Below, piece by piece: positions 33,701 through 44,890 of a stretch of 64,000 nt of DNA. The number at the start of each line of letters is the position of its first letter. The stretch's first letter is position 1. Location of the stretch: assembly GCA_963383645.1 (NCBI GenBank), contig OY726578.1, positions 22,099,888-22,163,887 of the forward strand, written 5' to 3'. The notes under the pieces were generated by a model. The model saw only the letters and a list, made by a program, of their open reading frames with translations, ran no database searches and was not told the DNA's origin. The position numbers and the translations under genes are program-made. This DNA is from Muscardinus avellanarius (Eukaryota; Chordata; Mammalia; Rodentia; Gliridae).

Positions 33701-34587
33701 TGGATTAAAATAACACACCCATGAGTCTGTAGGACTGGCCCCTCTGGCTACATCAGGGCAGATCAAAGACGCACCCATGCACCCCCCTGTTCCACCAACC
33801 CCCAAGGACAACAGCCATCACTGCAAGGACCACAGTGACCGTGACCTGGAAGCCCAGCAGGAGGAGGATGTATCGCATGCCGGTGAGCACATGGGAATTC
33901 ACCCAGGACGGGGCGAGAGAGCAGGCGACGAGGGCCTCTGTGTGAGGCAGGGGTGGCAGCCGTAATGGGAGAATCGTTACATTGATCCAGCGATGAAATA
34001 TAACATAGACAGATGGGTTTCTTATCATCAAAGAGAGGAGAGGCAGATATGGAAAGGTGAGAAATCAGAATGTGCTCTCTGGTGATGGGCTGGAATCAGA
34101 GGGATCCGTGTGAACTTGTGGTTTTCAATTCTAAAGAAAAAAATCCTAGCAGTAATATAGGCAAATACATGGATATACATATATACACACATGTGCGAGG
34201 GTACAGGTGTGTGAACGCACACACATGCATACACACACACACACACGCACACATACATACGCCCACAGTTTGTCCACTGAGGGCATCTGGAAGCAGAGAC
34301 ACCCAATAGCAATAAACACACCTATCCCCAAGGCCTTCTAATAAATTGGATCAGGGCTCCTTTGGAAAACGGCCGATCCCAAAAGAAAAGGGTAAGTCTG
34401 GTGGCCAAAGACAAAGGAATGCTAAACCATCATAGAGTCATAGGAAGGAGACAGGGCGCCAGCTCAAAAGGGCCTTGGCTGGCCCAAATAAGGAATTTGA
34501 GTATCAGAATAAATGATGAGAGTATCCATTATAAGCCACTTAATAAAAAAAAATGAATGAACAAAGCAATGTCGATGACAAGAGAGG
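33701..34587. other. unique DNA with a (CA)n stretch
   Basis: CA/ATAC-rich repeat at 34167-34262. No gene supported; a 92-codon minus frame (33753-34031) with a hydrophobic stretch is not recognisable. Confidence 0.45.
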
Positions 34588-34694
34588 CCAGCTCCAGCAA
34601 CTTAGTAAGACCCTGTTTGGAAAATAAAATAGGACCAGGGGTGTCGCTCGGAGGTAGAACGCCCCTGAGTTCAATCCCCAGTACCACAAAAAGG
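34588..34694 (+). repeat. 5'-truncated composite SINE
   Basis: Only the end of the left monomer (CAGCAACTTAGTAAGACCC) and the ID part (GTCGCTCGGAGGTAGAACG) are present. Confidence 0.85.
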
Positions 34695-35111
34695 AACTCC
34701 CTACTGTAGAGGGACCAGAGGTACGAGGAAAGAAACTGTGGGGCCCAGTCTACAATAGGTGTTCCTGTCTCGTACACCTGGTCTCACTCTCATTGCTTCC
34801 AGCAGGTTCCCTGGGTACCACTCCCCACACCTGGTTGCCTAGGGCAGCTTGGGCCTAGAACAGATAAAACGTTGCTGGAAATGTTTTCCCTCGCTCGGCA
34901 AGTGCGTAGCCCAGGGTGCCACTTCACGGTGGCCTCCGTGTTGCATAGAGATTGGGGGATAGAGAGGGCAACGCTGGGACTGAATGACGTCCAGGTCCTC
35001 GGCCAGCATTGCCACTCAGCGGGAGACAGCAGCAAATAGGCTCATTAAACTAGAGCCCGTAAAGAGCCCCACATTTTTGCTTGGCCGTCTTTCTTTTTAC
35101 ATCTCCCCAGC
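34695..35111. other. unique DNA
   Basis: Nothing recognised. Confidence 0.45.
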
Positions 35112-35322
35112 AGTCTACAGCAGCCCGTCCAACCAACTTCCTGCGATGAATGTGTTCTGTTGGCGCTTTCCAATACAGTAGCCACCAGCTACCGGGGGTC
35201 ACTGAGCACTTAAAATGTGGTGGTGTGACTTAGGGACCGAAGCTTCTCATTTTATTTAATTCTGATGAGCTTAAGTGTAAAAAACTCTATGTGGCTAATG
35301 GCTACCATACTGGATAGCTCTA
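35112..35322. mobile_element. old hAT/Charlie-type DNA transposon relic
   Basis: CAGCCCGTCCAACC ... TTTCCAATACAGTAGCCACC ... TGAGCACTTAAAATGTGG ... ATGGCTACCATACTGGATAG. The terminal TATTGGACAGC / GCTGTCCAATA-like inverted ends and internal order recall a common eutherian non-autonomous hAT repeat. I do not assign a family name. Confidence 0.55.
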
Positions 35323-36250
35323 GGGGCTACCATCTTGGGCAGTACTGGTGCCTCCCTTAGTAGGCAGAATTAGTGACCACCATACTGAACAGCACGAGTT
35401 GCTAACGTATTAGGCGGGACTGGTGGTGTTGTAACCTAGCGAGCGAGAATAACTGTCCATAGCCAATTATTAATCCGTCAAGCCACACTTTATTACAGGT
35501 TCGAACCTGGACCCGAGCGCATGTGTCTCCACACAAACGGCAAAGGCCCAGCTCGCCCTTTGGGTGGGATTTTTATACAACATCTTGCAAGTCTGTTACA
35601 TCATTGATGATGCTTTTTTAATTTATAGCTTCTATCCAATAAGGTAACTTGGACAGACGTTTTTGGGACAATAGGGTAGGGTTAGGGGGTATCTACTATT
35701 TTTTGCAGAGTCATTCTTATTACATCAGCCTCGACTTCTAACATTTACCACTCTATACCTTAAAGCAGTTACACAAGGCACACCGATGTTCTGGAAGATA
35801 ACAGGGTCACAAGAGAGAAGGTCACTTGAGAGAGAGTCTCTTATCTAAGGTATGCGACTGGGTCGGGCAGATGCTCTCAGGTAGGGCGAATGCCCTTAGC
35901 TTTTCCAGGAATTCTCCTGTAAGCCTTTTCCCGCTTAGATGCCTGCCTGCAACTTATAATTATTACACACAATATTATTGATCTTACTAATGATTATAAC
36001 AAATTGTGTATTAGCAAAACTTAAACTAAGCCTTAATACCTAACTTAAAACAAAACACTTAAAGCAAGGCACAACAGTGGCTACCATATTAAGGCAGCAC
36101 TAGTGGCTACCAGATTGGACCACATTAGTGGCTACCAGATTGGACAGCTCTAATGGCGATCAATTTGGCAGTACTGGTGGCTGCTGTGTTGGGCTGTATT
36201 AATGGCTACCATATTGGACAACACTAATTGCTACCACACTGGACACTGGT
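35297..36250. repeat. 25-bp minisatellite, split by an LTR
   Basis: About twelve diverged units of the type GGCTACCAGATTGGACAGCT+CTAAT. Five lie before the LTR (35297-35426) and seven after (36077-36250). The unit is the same as the terminal segment of the DNA transposon just upstream, so the array apparently grew from that end. Confidence 0.85.
35427..36076 (-). mobile_element. solo LTR of an endogenous retrovirus
   Basis: 650 bp bounded by TGTTGT...ACAACA with GTGG on both sides as a 4-bp target-site duplication. On the minus strand the order is LTR-like: AT-rich U3, TATAAAA near 35572, then the AATAAAG signal (about 35493) and a U5 of about 60 bp ending in CA. No internal retroviral sequence is present. 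The 4-bp duplication suits class I, but the family is not identified. Confidence 0.8.
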
Positions 36251-36562
36251 CACCAAATGCTGTAGCATAACCCACTGGACTGACACCTTCACCCTGCTTG
36301 TAAGCTCTCCAGGGAGCAGCAGAGAGAAAGGTAACCATACCTCCCAAAGCTGGCCTGACCCTTGTCATTTGTACCTTGCCGTCTGGTCCCCAGGATCCAT
36401 CTTCAAGGCCCATCTCTCCTTCTCTTGTCTAAACAATACTGTTTCCTTTAAAAGATACTCAATTATATTAGTGAGAATATACTAATATAATGCTCTCACT
36501 TTGGCTAACAAATTTTTCATGACAGCTATCCTAAAAAGCCATCTTCTTCCTTTTCTCTATCC

Positions 36563-36651
36563 CTCTTTTTTTTTCTTTTGCAGTGCTAGGGATTGAACCT
36601 AGGGCCTTAAGCATGCTAGGCAAACATTCTACCACTGAGCTACCCCAGCTT
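36563..36651 (-). repeat. stand-alone ID SINE
   Basis: Antisense of the canonical rodent ID element (tRNA-Ala/BC1-like): GGGTAGCTCAGTGGTAGAAT, then TGCCTAGCATGC and CCCTAGCACTGC. The duplication TAAAAAGCCATCTTCT lies at 36532-36547 and 36652-36667. Confidence 0.93.
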
Positions 36652-36667
36652 TAAAAAGCCATCTTCT

Positions 36668-36869
36668 AGCCTGGCGTGGTGGCGCACGCTTGTAATCCCC
36701 GCGCTTGGGAGGCAGAGACAGGAGGATCATGCAGGTATGAAGCTAGCCGCTGGCGCTGGCTTAGGAGACCCTGTTTCCAAATAAAAAATATATATAAAAT
36801 AGGTCTGGGAGTGTAACCCAGAGGTTGAAGGGCTTCCAGGAACCCCAGTACCACCAAAAAATTAAAAAT
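36668..36869 (+). repeat. composite SINE (T1)
   Basis: Complete copy that used the same target as the ID element: AAAAAGCCATC occurs again at 36870-36880. Confidence 0.93.
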
Positions 36870-36880
36870 AAAAAGCCATC

Positions 36881-37474
36881 AAAACGGGCAGGGAGAAGGA
36901 TATGAAGCGTGCCATGAGTTTTAGGTCAATTTTCTTATCTCTTAGGGGAGAGCCAGGTAAATAAGAAGCCAACGACCATTTCCCTGTCGCCCGCTGTGAG
37001 GCCAGCTGACCACCATTTGCTGTGGTTGGATACATGTGATGATGTTGCAGGCAGAAAGCATCTTGGTGATGGTGAGCACAGCAGGCCTATACGCCTCATT
37101 TTCTTTTGTGGGAACTTTCCTTTGCCCTAAAAAGTGAAAACAGAGACCTGCTTTTTGGAAGATAAGTGGAATTTATTTCTCTCACATCAGATTGTGTGAG
37201 GAGCTTCTGGCTTAAGTCATGGCCTTGAAGTTCTTTAAGTGTGAGTCACAGGTCACTCTTAGCCTGAGTTTTAATTCCCCTCACCACTGTGCCTATTATC
37301 AAGTCATGGTTCACTCAGTTCTAAATCTAACCAAGTCTGCCCTTGCTCACCACCTCCACCAGCCTAGGGACTATCATCACTAGCCTACAGTAATGAAATG
37401 CCTTCCCAGACATTTCTTTGTGTCCATTCTCACTCCCCAACAACCACCCACACACCGCCCAGGGTAACTATATA
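36881..37474. other. unique DNA
   Basis: Nothing recognised. Confidence 0.45.
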
Positions 37475-37795
37475 AGGCAGCACAGACCCCGTTATGCTGC
37501 AGTAACAATCAATCCCCCAGAGTTAGTGACATTTAACAACCGGGGCTTATGTCTTGCTCGACCTCCATTCAAACAGGACGTTCGCTCCACTTGCAGGGTT
37601 CCGCCACCACCTCCCACACTGGCAGCTACCGGGGCTGATGAGGTAGGAAGAGCTCCAGAACATCTTGCAGACCCAAGTCCCTGCTCCGACCCAGAAGTGG
37701 CAGCCAGTCTTTCCACTTGTAACTCGTTGGCCCGAACACCTGGCCCTGCCCAAGCACAAGAGAACAAGGGAGCGAACTACTCTCACGGACCCTGA
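37475..37795. repeat. MaLR/LTR-like relic (tentative)
   Basis: GTTATGCTGCAGTAACAATC ... GTTAGTGACATTTAACAACC recalls mammalian LTR relics of the GCTGCNNTAACAAA type. Both frames of about 92-125 codons here look fortuitous. Confidence 0.3.
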
Positions 37796-37859
37796 ATGCA
37801 AACAGAACATCAGCCAGCCTTGCAAACAGATTCAGAGGTAGTCAAACTCAACCTGCTCC

Positions 37860-37925
37860 TGGCTAAGCAGGGAAACTGAGGCCCAGAAAGAAGTGATTTG
37901 TGCATGGTCACAAATCCAGAAAATC
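37860..37925 (-). repeat. MIR fragment, antisense
   Basis: GGGAAACTGAGGCCCAGAAA and GCATGGTCACAAATCC match the conserved part of antisense MIR. Confidence 0.6.
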
Positions 37926-37931
37926 CATCCA

Positions 37932-38050
<119 letters not shown>

Positions 38051-38437
38051 TGGAATGAACCCAAGGACATTCTACCTCCAACCTGCAGCCCCACCCTGCA
38101 GTCTCTTTTTCTTTTTGTGGTTCTAGGGATAGAACCCAGGGGCATTCTACCTCTGAGCCATACCCCAAGCCCTATTTTTTATTCTTTATTTTGAAACAGG
38201 ATCTCGCTGAATTGCAAAGGGCCTCACTAAGTAGCGGAGGCTGTCCACAAACCGCAATCCTCCTGTCTCAGCCTCCCAAATGCTGGGATTACAAGCGTGA
38301 GCCACCACACCCGGCTTATTTTTTAATTTTGAAACAGGGTCTTGCTAAGTTGCTGAGGCTGGCTGTGAACCTGCGGTCCTCCTGCCTCAGCCTCCCAAGT
38401 ACTGGGATTACAGGCATGCACCGCCATGCCTGACCAA
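38051..38437 (-). repeat. old composite SINE, interrupted
   Basis: ID part 38051-38100, left monomer 38317-38437 (CACCGCCATGCCTGACC). Another minus SINE sits in the linker. Confidence 0.85.
38107..38316 (-). repeat. composite SINE (T3), nested
   Basis: Complete copy from TTTTTGTGGTTCTAGGGA to CCACCACACCCGGCT. Confidence 0.9.
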
Positions 38438-38721
38438 ATATTTTTAGAGACCAGGTGCTCAGTAGCAGAGTTGGTAAATCAGAAATGACCAAAACCCACC
38501 AGTCCCTGCCCACCAAGTTCGCAGCCCAATCAGAGAGGCAGGTAATTTGACAGGCAGTCACAGTTCCACGTGGCAAATGCTGGGTACCCACTATACCAGA
38601 GAACTGCACACAACTTTGAGTGGTTCTCGGAGGAATTGTATTTATTATACTGATGTCATTATTCTTACCATCAGGTGCCACGTGGCCAAATCAAAGACAT
38701 TCCCCAGGAGACACACAGGAA

Positions 38722-39090
38722 AGCCGGGCGGGTGGCACACACCTATAACCCCAGTACAACCTCAGCTACTTAATGAGGCCCTCCACAACTTAGGAAGACC
38801 CTGTTTCAAAATAAAGAATAAAAAATCAGGTTTGGCCGCGCGTGGTGGCACATGCTTGCAATCTCCGCGCTTGGGAGGCTGAGACAGGAGGATCACGCGG
38901 GTTTGAAGCCAGATGCGGGGGCTTAAGAGACCCTGTTTCCAAATAAAAATATAAAATAGGTCTGGGAGTGTATCTCGGAGGTAGAAGGGCTTCCAGGAAC
39001 CCCAGAACCACCAAAAAAAAAAAATCGGGTTTGGGGTATAGCTCGGAGGTAGAATGCCCCTGGGTTCCATCCTCAGTACCGCAAAAAAAT
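38722..39090 (+). repeat. composite SINE (T3), interrupted
   Basis: Left monomer with an internal deletion 38722-38833, right ID part 39033-39085. Duplicated linker AAAAAATCAGGTTTGG / AAAAAATCGGGTTTGG flanks the inner SINE. Confidence 0.88.
38835..39018 (+). repeat. composite SINE (T1), nested
   Basis: Complete young copy in the linker of the surrounding SINE. Confidence 0.92.
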
Positions 39091-39452
39091 AAAAAAAGAC
39101 AGGACAAAGCAAAGAAAATCTAACCCGGAGTCCAAAAGACTTATGTGGGGACATTCAGCTCTCTGGTTTCTTAACTTAAGGATGGAGAAGATCTCCAGAA
39201 ACATATCACCGACCAGGTGTGGCAGGGCAGAGCCAGGTTACCCTTGATTCAGAAGAGCCAAGAAACGAGACCTCTTGCTCCCCCTTGTGGTGTGGAGTAG
39301 ATTCGTTCTGAAGTTCGGATGACTCCAGGTGACTTTTGGCTGCAGGGGAGTCAGTCACTGGCCACACCGTCCATCCTCATCCTTTGATGGCCGGCACTGG
39401 GTTGCCAAGGGACACAGTGGGTGCTCAGTTAAGTACTCATGGAATGAATTAA
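39091..39452. other. unique DNA
   Basis: Nothing recognised. Confidence 0.45.
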
Positions 39453-39900
39453 AACTGTGGGATAGGTACGCAATGGAATTTTACTCAGCCATTAAAAAAA
39501 ACTCAATGACATCATTTTCAGGGAAATGGATGGGACTGGAAGACATTCTACTAAGTGAGATTAGTCAGTTACGTAAAATAAGAAATCAGATGCTTTCCCT
39601 AATATGTGAGAATTAGGGATAAATGGGTCATAGGAGGAACTTTTGAAAGAGGAAATCCTATAGAGGAGCAAACAAGACAACCTAAAGGAGGAGAAAGGAG
39701 GGGGGAAGAGGAAAATCTCTAAAACACACAATGTACTTAAACATATCGAAGTCAACCACTAAGCCAAGCAAGGGAGGGAGGGCCGGGGAGGGAATGGGGT
39801 GGGAACTGGGTAGGGGTTAAATCAGTGATGTGTACATGTCTGTACACACAAGTATTTCCCCAATATGATGTATGAATATAATGCACCAATAAAAATTTTA
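39453..39900 (+). mobile_element. L1 3' end (5'-truncated)
   Basis: Starts in the last ORF2 codons (GTACGCAATGGAATTTTACT), then CACTAAGCCAAGCAAGGGAG, a G-rich stretch, and TGCACCAATAAAAATTTT. The chimeric half-L1 element copy 2 begins directly in its A/T tail. Confidence 0.9.
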
Positions 39901-40694
39901 AGAGACTTCCGGGAAGATGGCAACCGAGAAAAGCGGGGCTTAAGAGCCCCGCTAACAACCAATCTCCATTACCACAAAATCAGCGCCTTTCATAGCCAGA
40001 AAACACCATCACCAGAGAAACAAAAAAATCACCAGGCTCCAGAGAGAAGGCGAACTGAGAAGAGAGCTCAGAGCCACAGAGGAGATACACCAGCCTCACC
40101 ACCGAGGACGCGGCAGCAGTGCCATACTGCCGGCGGCAGCGGCGATTTCACCGGACGGCTACAGCAAGCCAAGGTGAGCCGCTGCAGAACAACTAGGCGG
40201 GATTTCTCAGCAAAGGAACATCTAAAGCTCCCAGTGGCTGAGCTCAGCAAACGCTGCAGGGATTCAGAGTGGAAATCAAAACCAAGAAGAAATACGCCAG
40301 CCTCACGGCCGAGGGCGTGGCAGCGGCGCCATATTGCCACCGGCGGCAGCAGCAGCAAATTCACCAAGTTCAGTACGAATACATCTGCGTACTCAAGAAC
40401 AGTGAGTCAAATTGTGGGCCACAGAGGAGAAATCCCAGTACTGTACTCCCTGGGACTTAACCCAGTGGGGGAGGGGCGGTGGCAGAGATATCACACCATA
40501 AGAGAACGTGCAACCTGGCATCCCCCACAGTCTAAAGCAGCCTCTATCGACTCTCTGGGTCGGAGACTCTGTGATACAACCCAGTAAAGGAGTAGTGGGG
40601 TCAGAGATACTACAGACTCGAGATCCAGAACACCTTAAGTGAAGTCATAGTGACACAAGGGAAGAACCCAGAGAAGGCACAAACTTCCGAAATC

Positions 40695-41611
40695 ATGGGA
40701 AAGAGGAATAATACTGGAGCAATGAATGTGCACAACCCCACAACATCAGAACCCGATAAAACAGAAATTCAGAGATTTCTAGAAGATCAAATCAGGAAAA
40801 TAACTGTAGAAATAATAGAGGTGCTTCAAAAAGAACTCAGAGAGAGCCAAAAAGAGATAAAGGATGCAATTAATGAAGTAAAGGCCTCAATTCAAAGCAC
40901 AAACAACCAATTAGACCACATGGAGAACAGAATCTCGCTTTTAGAAGATGATCATTCCAAAAATGAACACATAGTTTCTAATCTAGAAAAAAAATCCGAC
41001 AGCAGGAATCTGATATTGAAGAAATATGGGCCCATTTTAAGAGAGCTAACCTAAGAATAATTGGAATAGAGGAGGGAAAAGAAAGTGAAACCAAAGGGAT
41101 CAACAATCTCTTCAAGGAAGTAATAGCAGAAAATTTTCCAAACATAGAGCAAGAGGTTGATGCACAGGTCCAGGAAACTTATAGAACTCCCTTTAGACAG
41201 GATCGGAGAAGAGGATCCCCACGCCACATAATTGTCAAAATGACCAATGTGGAAGCCAAGCAGAGAATCTTAAAGGCAACAAAAACAAAGGGCCAACTGA
41301 CATTCAGAGGCAAACCAATTAGAATCACTCCAGACTTCCCAAACCAAGTCATGAGAGCCAGAAGGGCTTGGAGTAACATATTCCAAACTCTGAAAGAAAA
41401 CAACTTCCAGCCAAAAATTTCCTACCCAGCAAAACTTTGTATCAAATTAGATGGAGAAATAAGAAGCTTCCATGACAAACAGAAACTGAAGGAATTTATG
41501 TCTTCAAAACCAGCGCTAGAGAAAATACTCAAAGAGATTAACTACAAAGAAGAAATAGGTAATACACACCGGAACCAGAGAAATAAGATTTTCCATCCAA
41601 CAGACAACTAA
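40695..41611 (+). pseudogene. L1 ORF1 relic, copy 2
   Basis: 917 bp, one base shorter than the intact 918-bp copy. A net 1-nt deletion in an A-run near 40985-40995 (after about codon 98, late coiled coil) shifts the frame. Upstream (40695-41054) and downstream (to 41611) parts are otherwise open and nearly identical to copy 3. Confidence 0.92.
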
Positions 41612-41630
41612 GATTGGTTATCTGTGGAGA

Positions 41631-42340
41631 TTCATTACTTATGTTAGTCTTTTACCTACCTCTAAATTGTATTGTTTGCCTTTATTGTTAATTTTTAGGA
41701 TTTCTAGTTGGAATATTAATATACCTTCAGACAAAGCATTTGGAAATATTTTATCCCATTCTATTAGTAACTTTTAACTCTGTTTACATTGTCTTTGGAT
41801 ATACAATATTTTTTTTTATTTTTTAGGGAGTTTGTATACTCTTCTGTTGCCTGTGCCATTGAAATCATATCCAAGAAATCACTGCCAATTTCAATGTTGT
41901 GAGGTTTTATGACCCAGATTTTCTTCTAAAAGTTTATAGTCTTAAGATTTATATTTAGGTCTTTTATCTATTTTGAGTTAATATTTGTATATGGGATTAG
42001 GTAAGGATCCAATTTTATTCTTTTCCATGTAATTATTATTTTTCAACAATATTTAGTTAAAAGATTATTATTTCCACCACCAAATGTTTGTGAAAACCTT
42101 GTAAAAAATAACTTGACAATATAGGGAAGAGTTTAGCTCTAGGCTTGTATTTAACTCCAATGGTTTATATATCTGCCTTTAGAACAGTACTACACTGTTT
42201 CAATTATTGTAGCTTTATATGGTTTGAAATCAAAATATATATCTTCTAGCTTTGTTCTTTTTCGAGATCGTTGTGGGTATCTAGAGTCCATATTCCATAT
42301 TAGGATAGATTTTTTTCTGAAAAATAAATATATAAATATA
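41631..42340 (-). pseudogene. inverted L1 ORF2 C-terminal segment, copy 2
   Basis: Same inverted segment as in copies 1 and 3, directly after the ORF1 stop, starting near GGAGATTCATTACTTATG. Confidence 0.8.
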
Positions 42341-43254
42341 TGATAGTTTCACCAAAAAAAAAATAGAAAAAAAAATATTCTCTGGTAAGAAAGAAAGTAA
42401 AAAGAAATATTGAAATGTTATCTTTAAGTCATCAAAAGTTTGGTATCAGACCTAAAAAAAAGACTTCCGGGAAGATGGCTACCGAGAAAAGTGGGGCTTA
42501 AGAGTCCCGCTAACAACCAATCTCCATTACCACAAAAAGAGCGCCTTTCATAGCCAGAAAACACCATCACCAGAAAAACAAAAAAAACCACCAGGCTCCA
42601 GAGAGAAAGTGGACTGAGAACAGAGCTCAGGGCCACAGAGGAGACACACGCGCCCGAGAACGCGGCAGCAGCGCCATTACTGCCGGCGGCAGCGGCGAAC
42701 TCAACGGACGGCTACAGCAAGCCAGGTGAGCCGCTGCGGAACAGCCAGGCGGGATCTTTCGGCGCAGACAGCATTTAAAGCTCCCAGTGGCTGAGCTCAG
42801 CACACGCTGCAGGGATTCAGAGTGGAAATCAAAACCAGAGAAGAAAAAATACGCCAGCCTCATGGCCGAGGGCGTGGCAGAGGCGCCATATTGCCACCAG
42901 CGGCGGCAGCAGCAGTGAATTCACCGAGTCCAGTACAGCTACATCTGCGTACTCAAGAACAGTGAGTCAAATTGCGGACCACAGAGGAGAAATCGCAGTA
43001 TTGGGCCTCCTGGGACTTGACCCAGTGAGGGAGTGGTGGTGGCAGAGATATCACACCATAGGAGAACGTGCAACCTGGCACCCCCCATAGTTTAAAGCAG
43101 CCTCTATCGACTCCCTGGGTCGGAGACTCTGTGATACAACCCAGTAAAGGAGTAGTGGGGTCTGAGAAAATACAGACTCGAGATCCAGAGCACCTTAAGT
43201 GAAGCCATAGTGACCCAAGGGAAAAACCCAGAGAAGGCACAAACCTCCGAAATC

Positions 43255-44172
43255 ATGGGAAAGAGGAATAACACTGGAGTAATGAATGTGCACAACCCCA
43301 CAACATCAGAACCCGATAAAACAGAAAATCAGAGATTTCTAGAAGATCAAATCAGGAAAATAACTGTAGAAATAATAGAGGTGCTTCGAAAAGAACTCAG
43401 AGAGAGCCAAAAAGAGATAAAGGATGCAATTAATGAAGTAAAGGCCTCAATTCAAAGCACAAACAACCGATTAGACCACATGGAGAACAGAATCTCGCTC
43501 TTAGAAGATGAGCAATCCAAAAATGAATGCATAGTTTCTAATCTAGAAAAAAATATCCAACAGCAGGAATCTGACATTGAAGAAATATGGGCCCATCTTA
43601 AGAGAGCTAACCTAAGAATAATTGGAATAGAGGAGGGAAAAGAAAGTGATACCAAAGGGATCAACAATCTCTTCAAGGAAGTAATAGCAGAAAATTTTCC
43701 AAATATAGAGCAAGAGGTTGATACACAGATCCTGGAAACTTATAGAACTCCCTTTAGACAGGATCGGAGAAGAGGATCCCCACGCCATATAATTGTCAAA
43801 ATGACCAATGTGGAAGCCAAGCAGAGAATCTTAAAGGCAACAAAAACAAAGGGCCAACTGACATTCAGAGGCAAACCAATTAGAATCACTCCAGACTTCC
43901 CAAACCAAGTCATGAGAGCCAGAAGGGCTTGGAGTAACATATTCCAAACTCTGAAAGAAAACAACTTCCAGCCAAAAATTTCCTACCCAGCAAAACTTTG
44001 TATCAAATTAGATGGAGAAATAAGAAGCTTCCATGACAAACAGAAACTGAAGGAATTTATGTCTTCAAAACCAGCACTAGAGAAAATACTCAAAGAGATT
44101 AACTACAAAGAAGAAATAGGTAACACTCACCAGAACCAGAGAAACAAGAGTTTCCATCCAACAGACAACTAA
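43255..44172 (+). CDS. L1 ORF1 protein (ORF1p), intact, in a non-autonomous element
   Basis: L1 ORF1p is the trimeric RNA-binding chaperone that coats L1 RNA in the cytoplasm and is needed for retrotransposition. The 305-residue frame starts at ATG 43255 (MGKRNN, like the MGKK start of other L1 ORF1p); an upstream in-frame GTG at 43210 is not a likely start. Seen: coiled coil with regular heptads at about residues 40-112, RRM-like domain about 117-212 (NLRIIGIEEGKE, then RTPFRQDRRRGSPRHIIVKM), and C-terminal domain about 213-290 (ARRAWSNIF, NFQPKISYPAKL, KPALEKILKEI). Length is a little below the 338 residues of human ORF1p. No ORF2 follows: the sequence after the stop is ORF2 in reverse, so any protein would depend on an autonomous L1 for reverse transcriptase. 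Confidence 0.93.
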   Translation: MGKRNNTGVMNVHNPTTSEPDKTENQRFLEDQIRKITVEIIEVLRKELRESQKEIKDAINEVKASIQSTNNRLDHMENRISLLEDEQSKNECIVSNLEKNIQQQESDIEEIWAHLKRANLRIIGIEEGKESDTKGINNLFKEVIAENFPNIEQEVDTQILETYRTPFRQDRRRGSPRHIIVKMTNVEAKQRILKATKTKGQLTFRGKPIRITPDFPNQVMRARRAWSNIFQTLKENNFQPKISYPAKLCIKLDGEIRSFHDKQKLKEFMSSKPALEKILKEINYKEEIGNTHQNQRNKSFHPTDN

Positions 44173-44189
44173 GATTGGTTATCTGTGGA

Positions 44190-44890
44190 GATTCATTATT
44201 TATGTTAGTCTTTTACCTATCTCTAAGTTGTATTGTTTGCCTTTATTGTTGTAAATTTTTAGGATTTCTAGTTGGAATATTAATATACCTTCAGATATAG
44301 CATTTGGAAATATTTTATCCCATTCTATTAGTAACTTTTAACTCTGTTTACATTGTCTTTGGATATACAATATTTTCTTTTATTTTTTAGGGAGTTTGTA
44401 TATTCTTCTGTTGCCTGTGCCATTGAAATCATATCCAAGAAATCACTGCCAATTTCAGTGTTGTGAGGTTTTATGACCCAGATTTTCTTCTAAAAGTTTA
44501 TAGTCTTAAGATTTATATTTAGGTCTTTTATCTATTTTGAGTTAATACTTGTATATGGGATTAGGTAAAGGTCCAATTTTATTCTTTTCCATGTAATTAT
44601 TATTTTTCAACAATATTTAGTTAAAAGATTATTATTTCCACCACCAAATGTTCGTGGAAACCTTGTCAAAAATAACTTGACAATATATGGAAGAATTTAT
44701 CTCTAGGCTTGTATTTAACTCCAATGGTCTATATATCTGCCTTTAGAACAGTACTACACTGTTTTAATTATTGTAGCTTTATATGGTTTGAAATCAGAAA
44801 ATATATATCTGCTAGCTTTGTTCTTTTTCAAGATCGTTTTGGGTATCTAGAATTCATATACCATATTAGGATAGATTTTTTTGAAAAATA
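44190..44890 (-). pseudogene. inverted L1 ORF2 C-terminal segment, copy 3
   Basis: The complement reads in the order of late L1 ORF2, from the TTTGAAACAG-type region through GACAAGGTTTCCACGAAC and AAATTGGACC to AATGGGATAAAATATTTCC. It begins within about 20 bp of the ORF1 stop. It does not encode an open frame. The transcript of the element would carry it as antisense to L1 ORF2 RNA. Confidence 0.82.

Noticed and set aside
40695..41611. Two separate small genes (40650-41054 and 41240-41611)
   Set aside because: They are the two halves of one frameshifted L1 ORF1.
43210..43254. Upstream GTG start for ORF1 (320 residues)
   Set aside because: The ATG at 43255 gives the MGKR start typical of L1 ORF1p; eukaryotic GTG initiation is unlikely.
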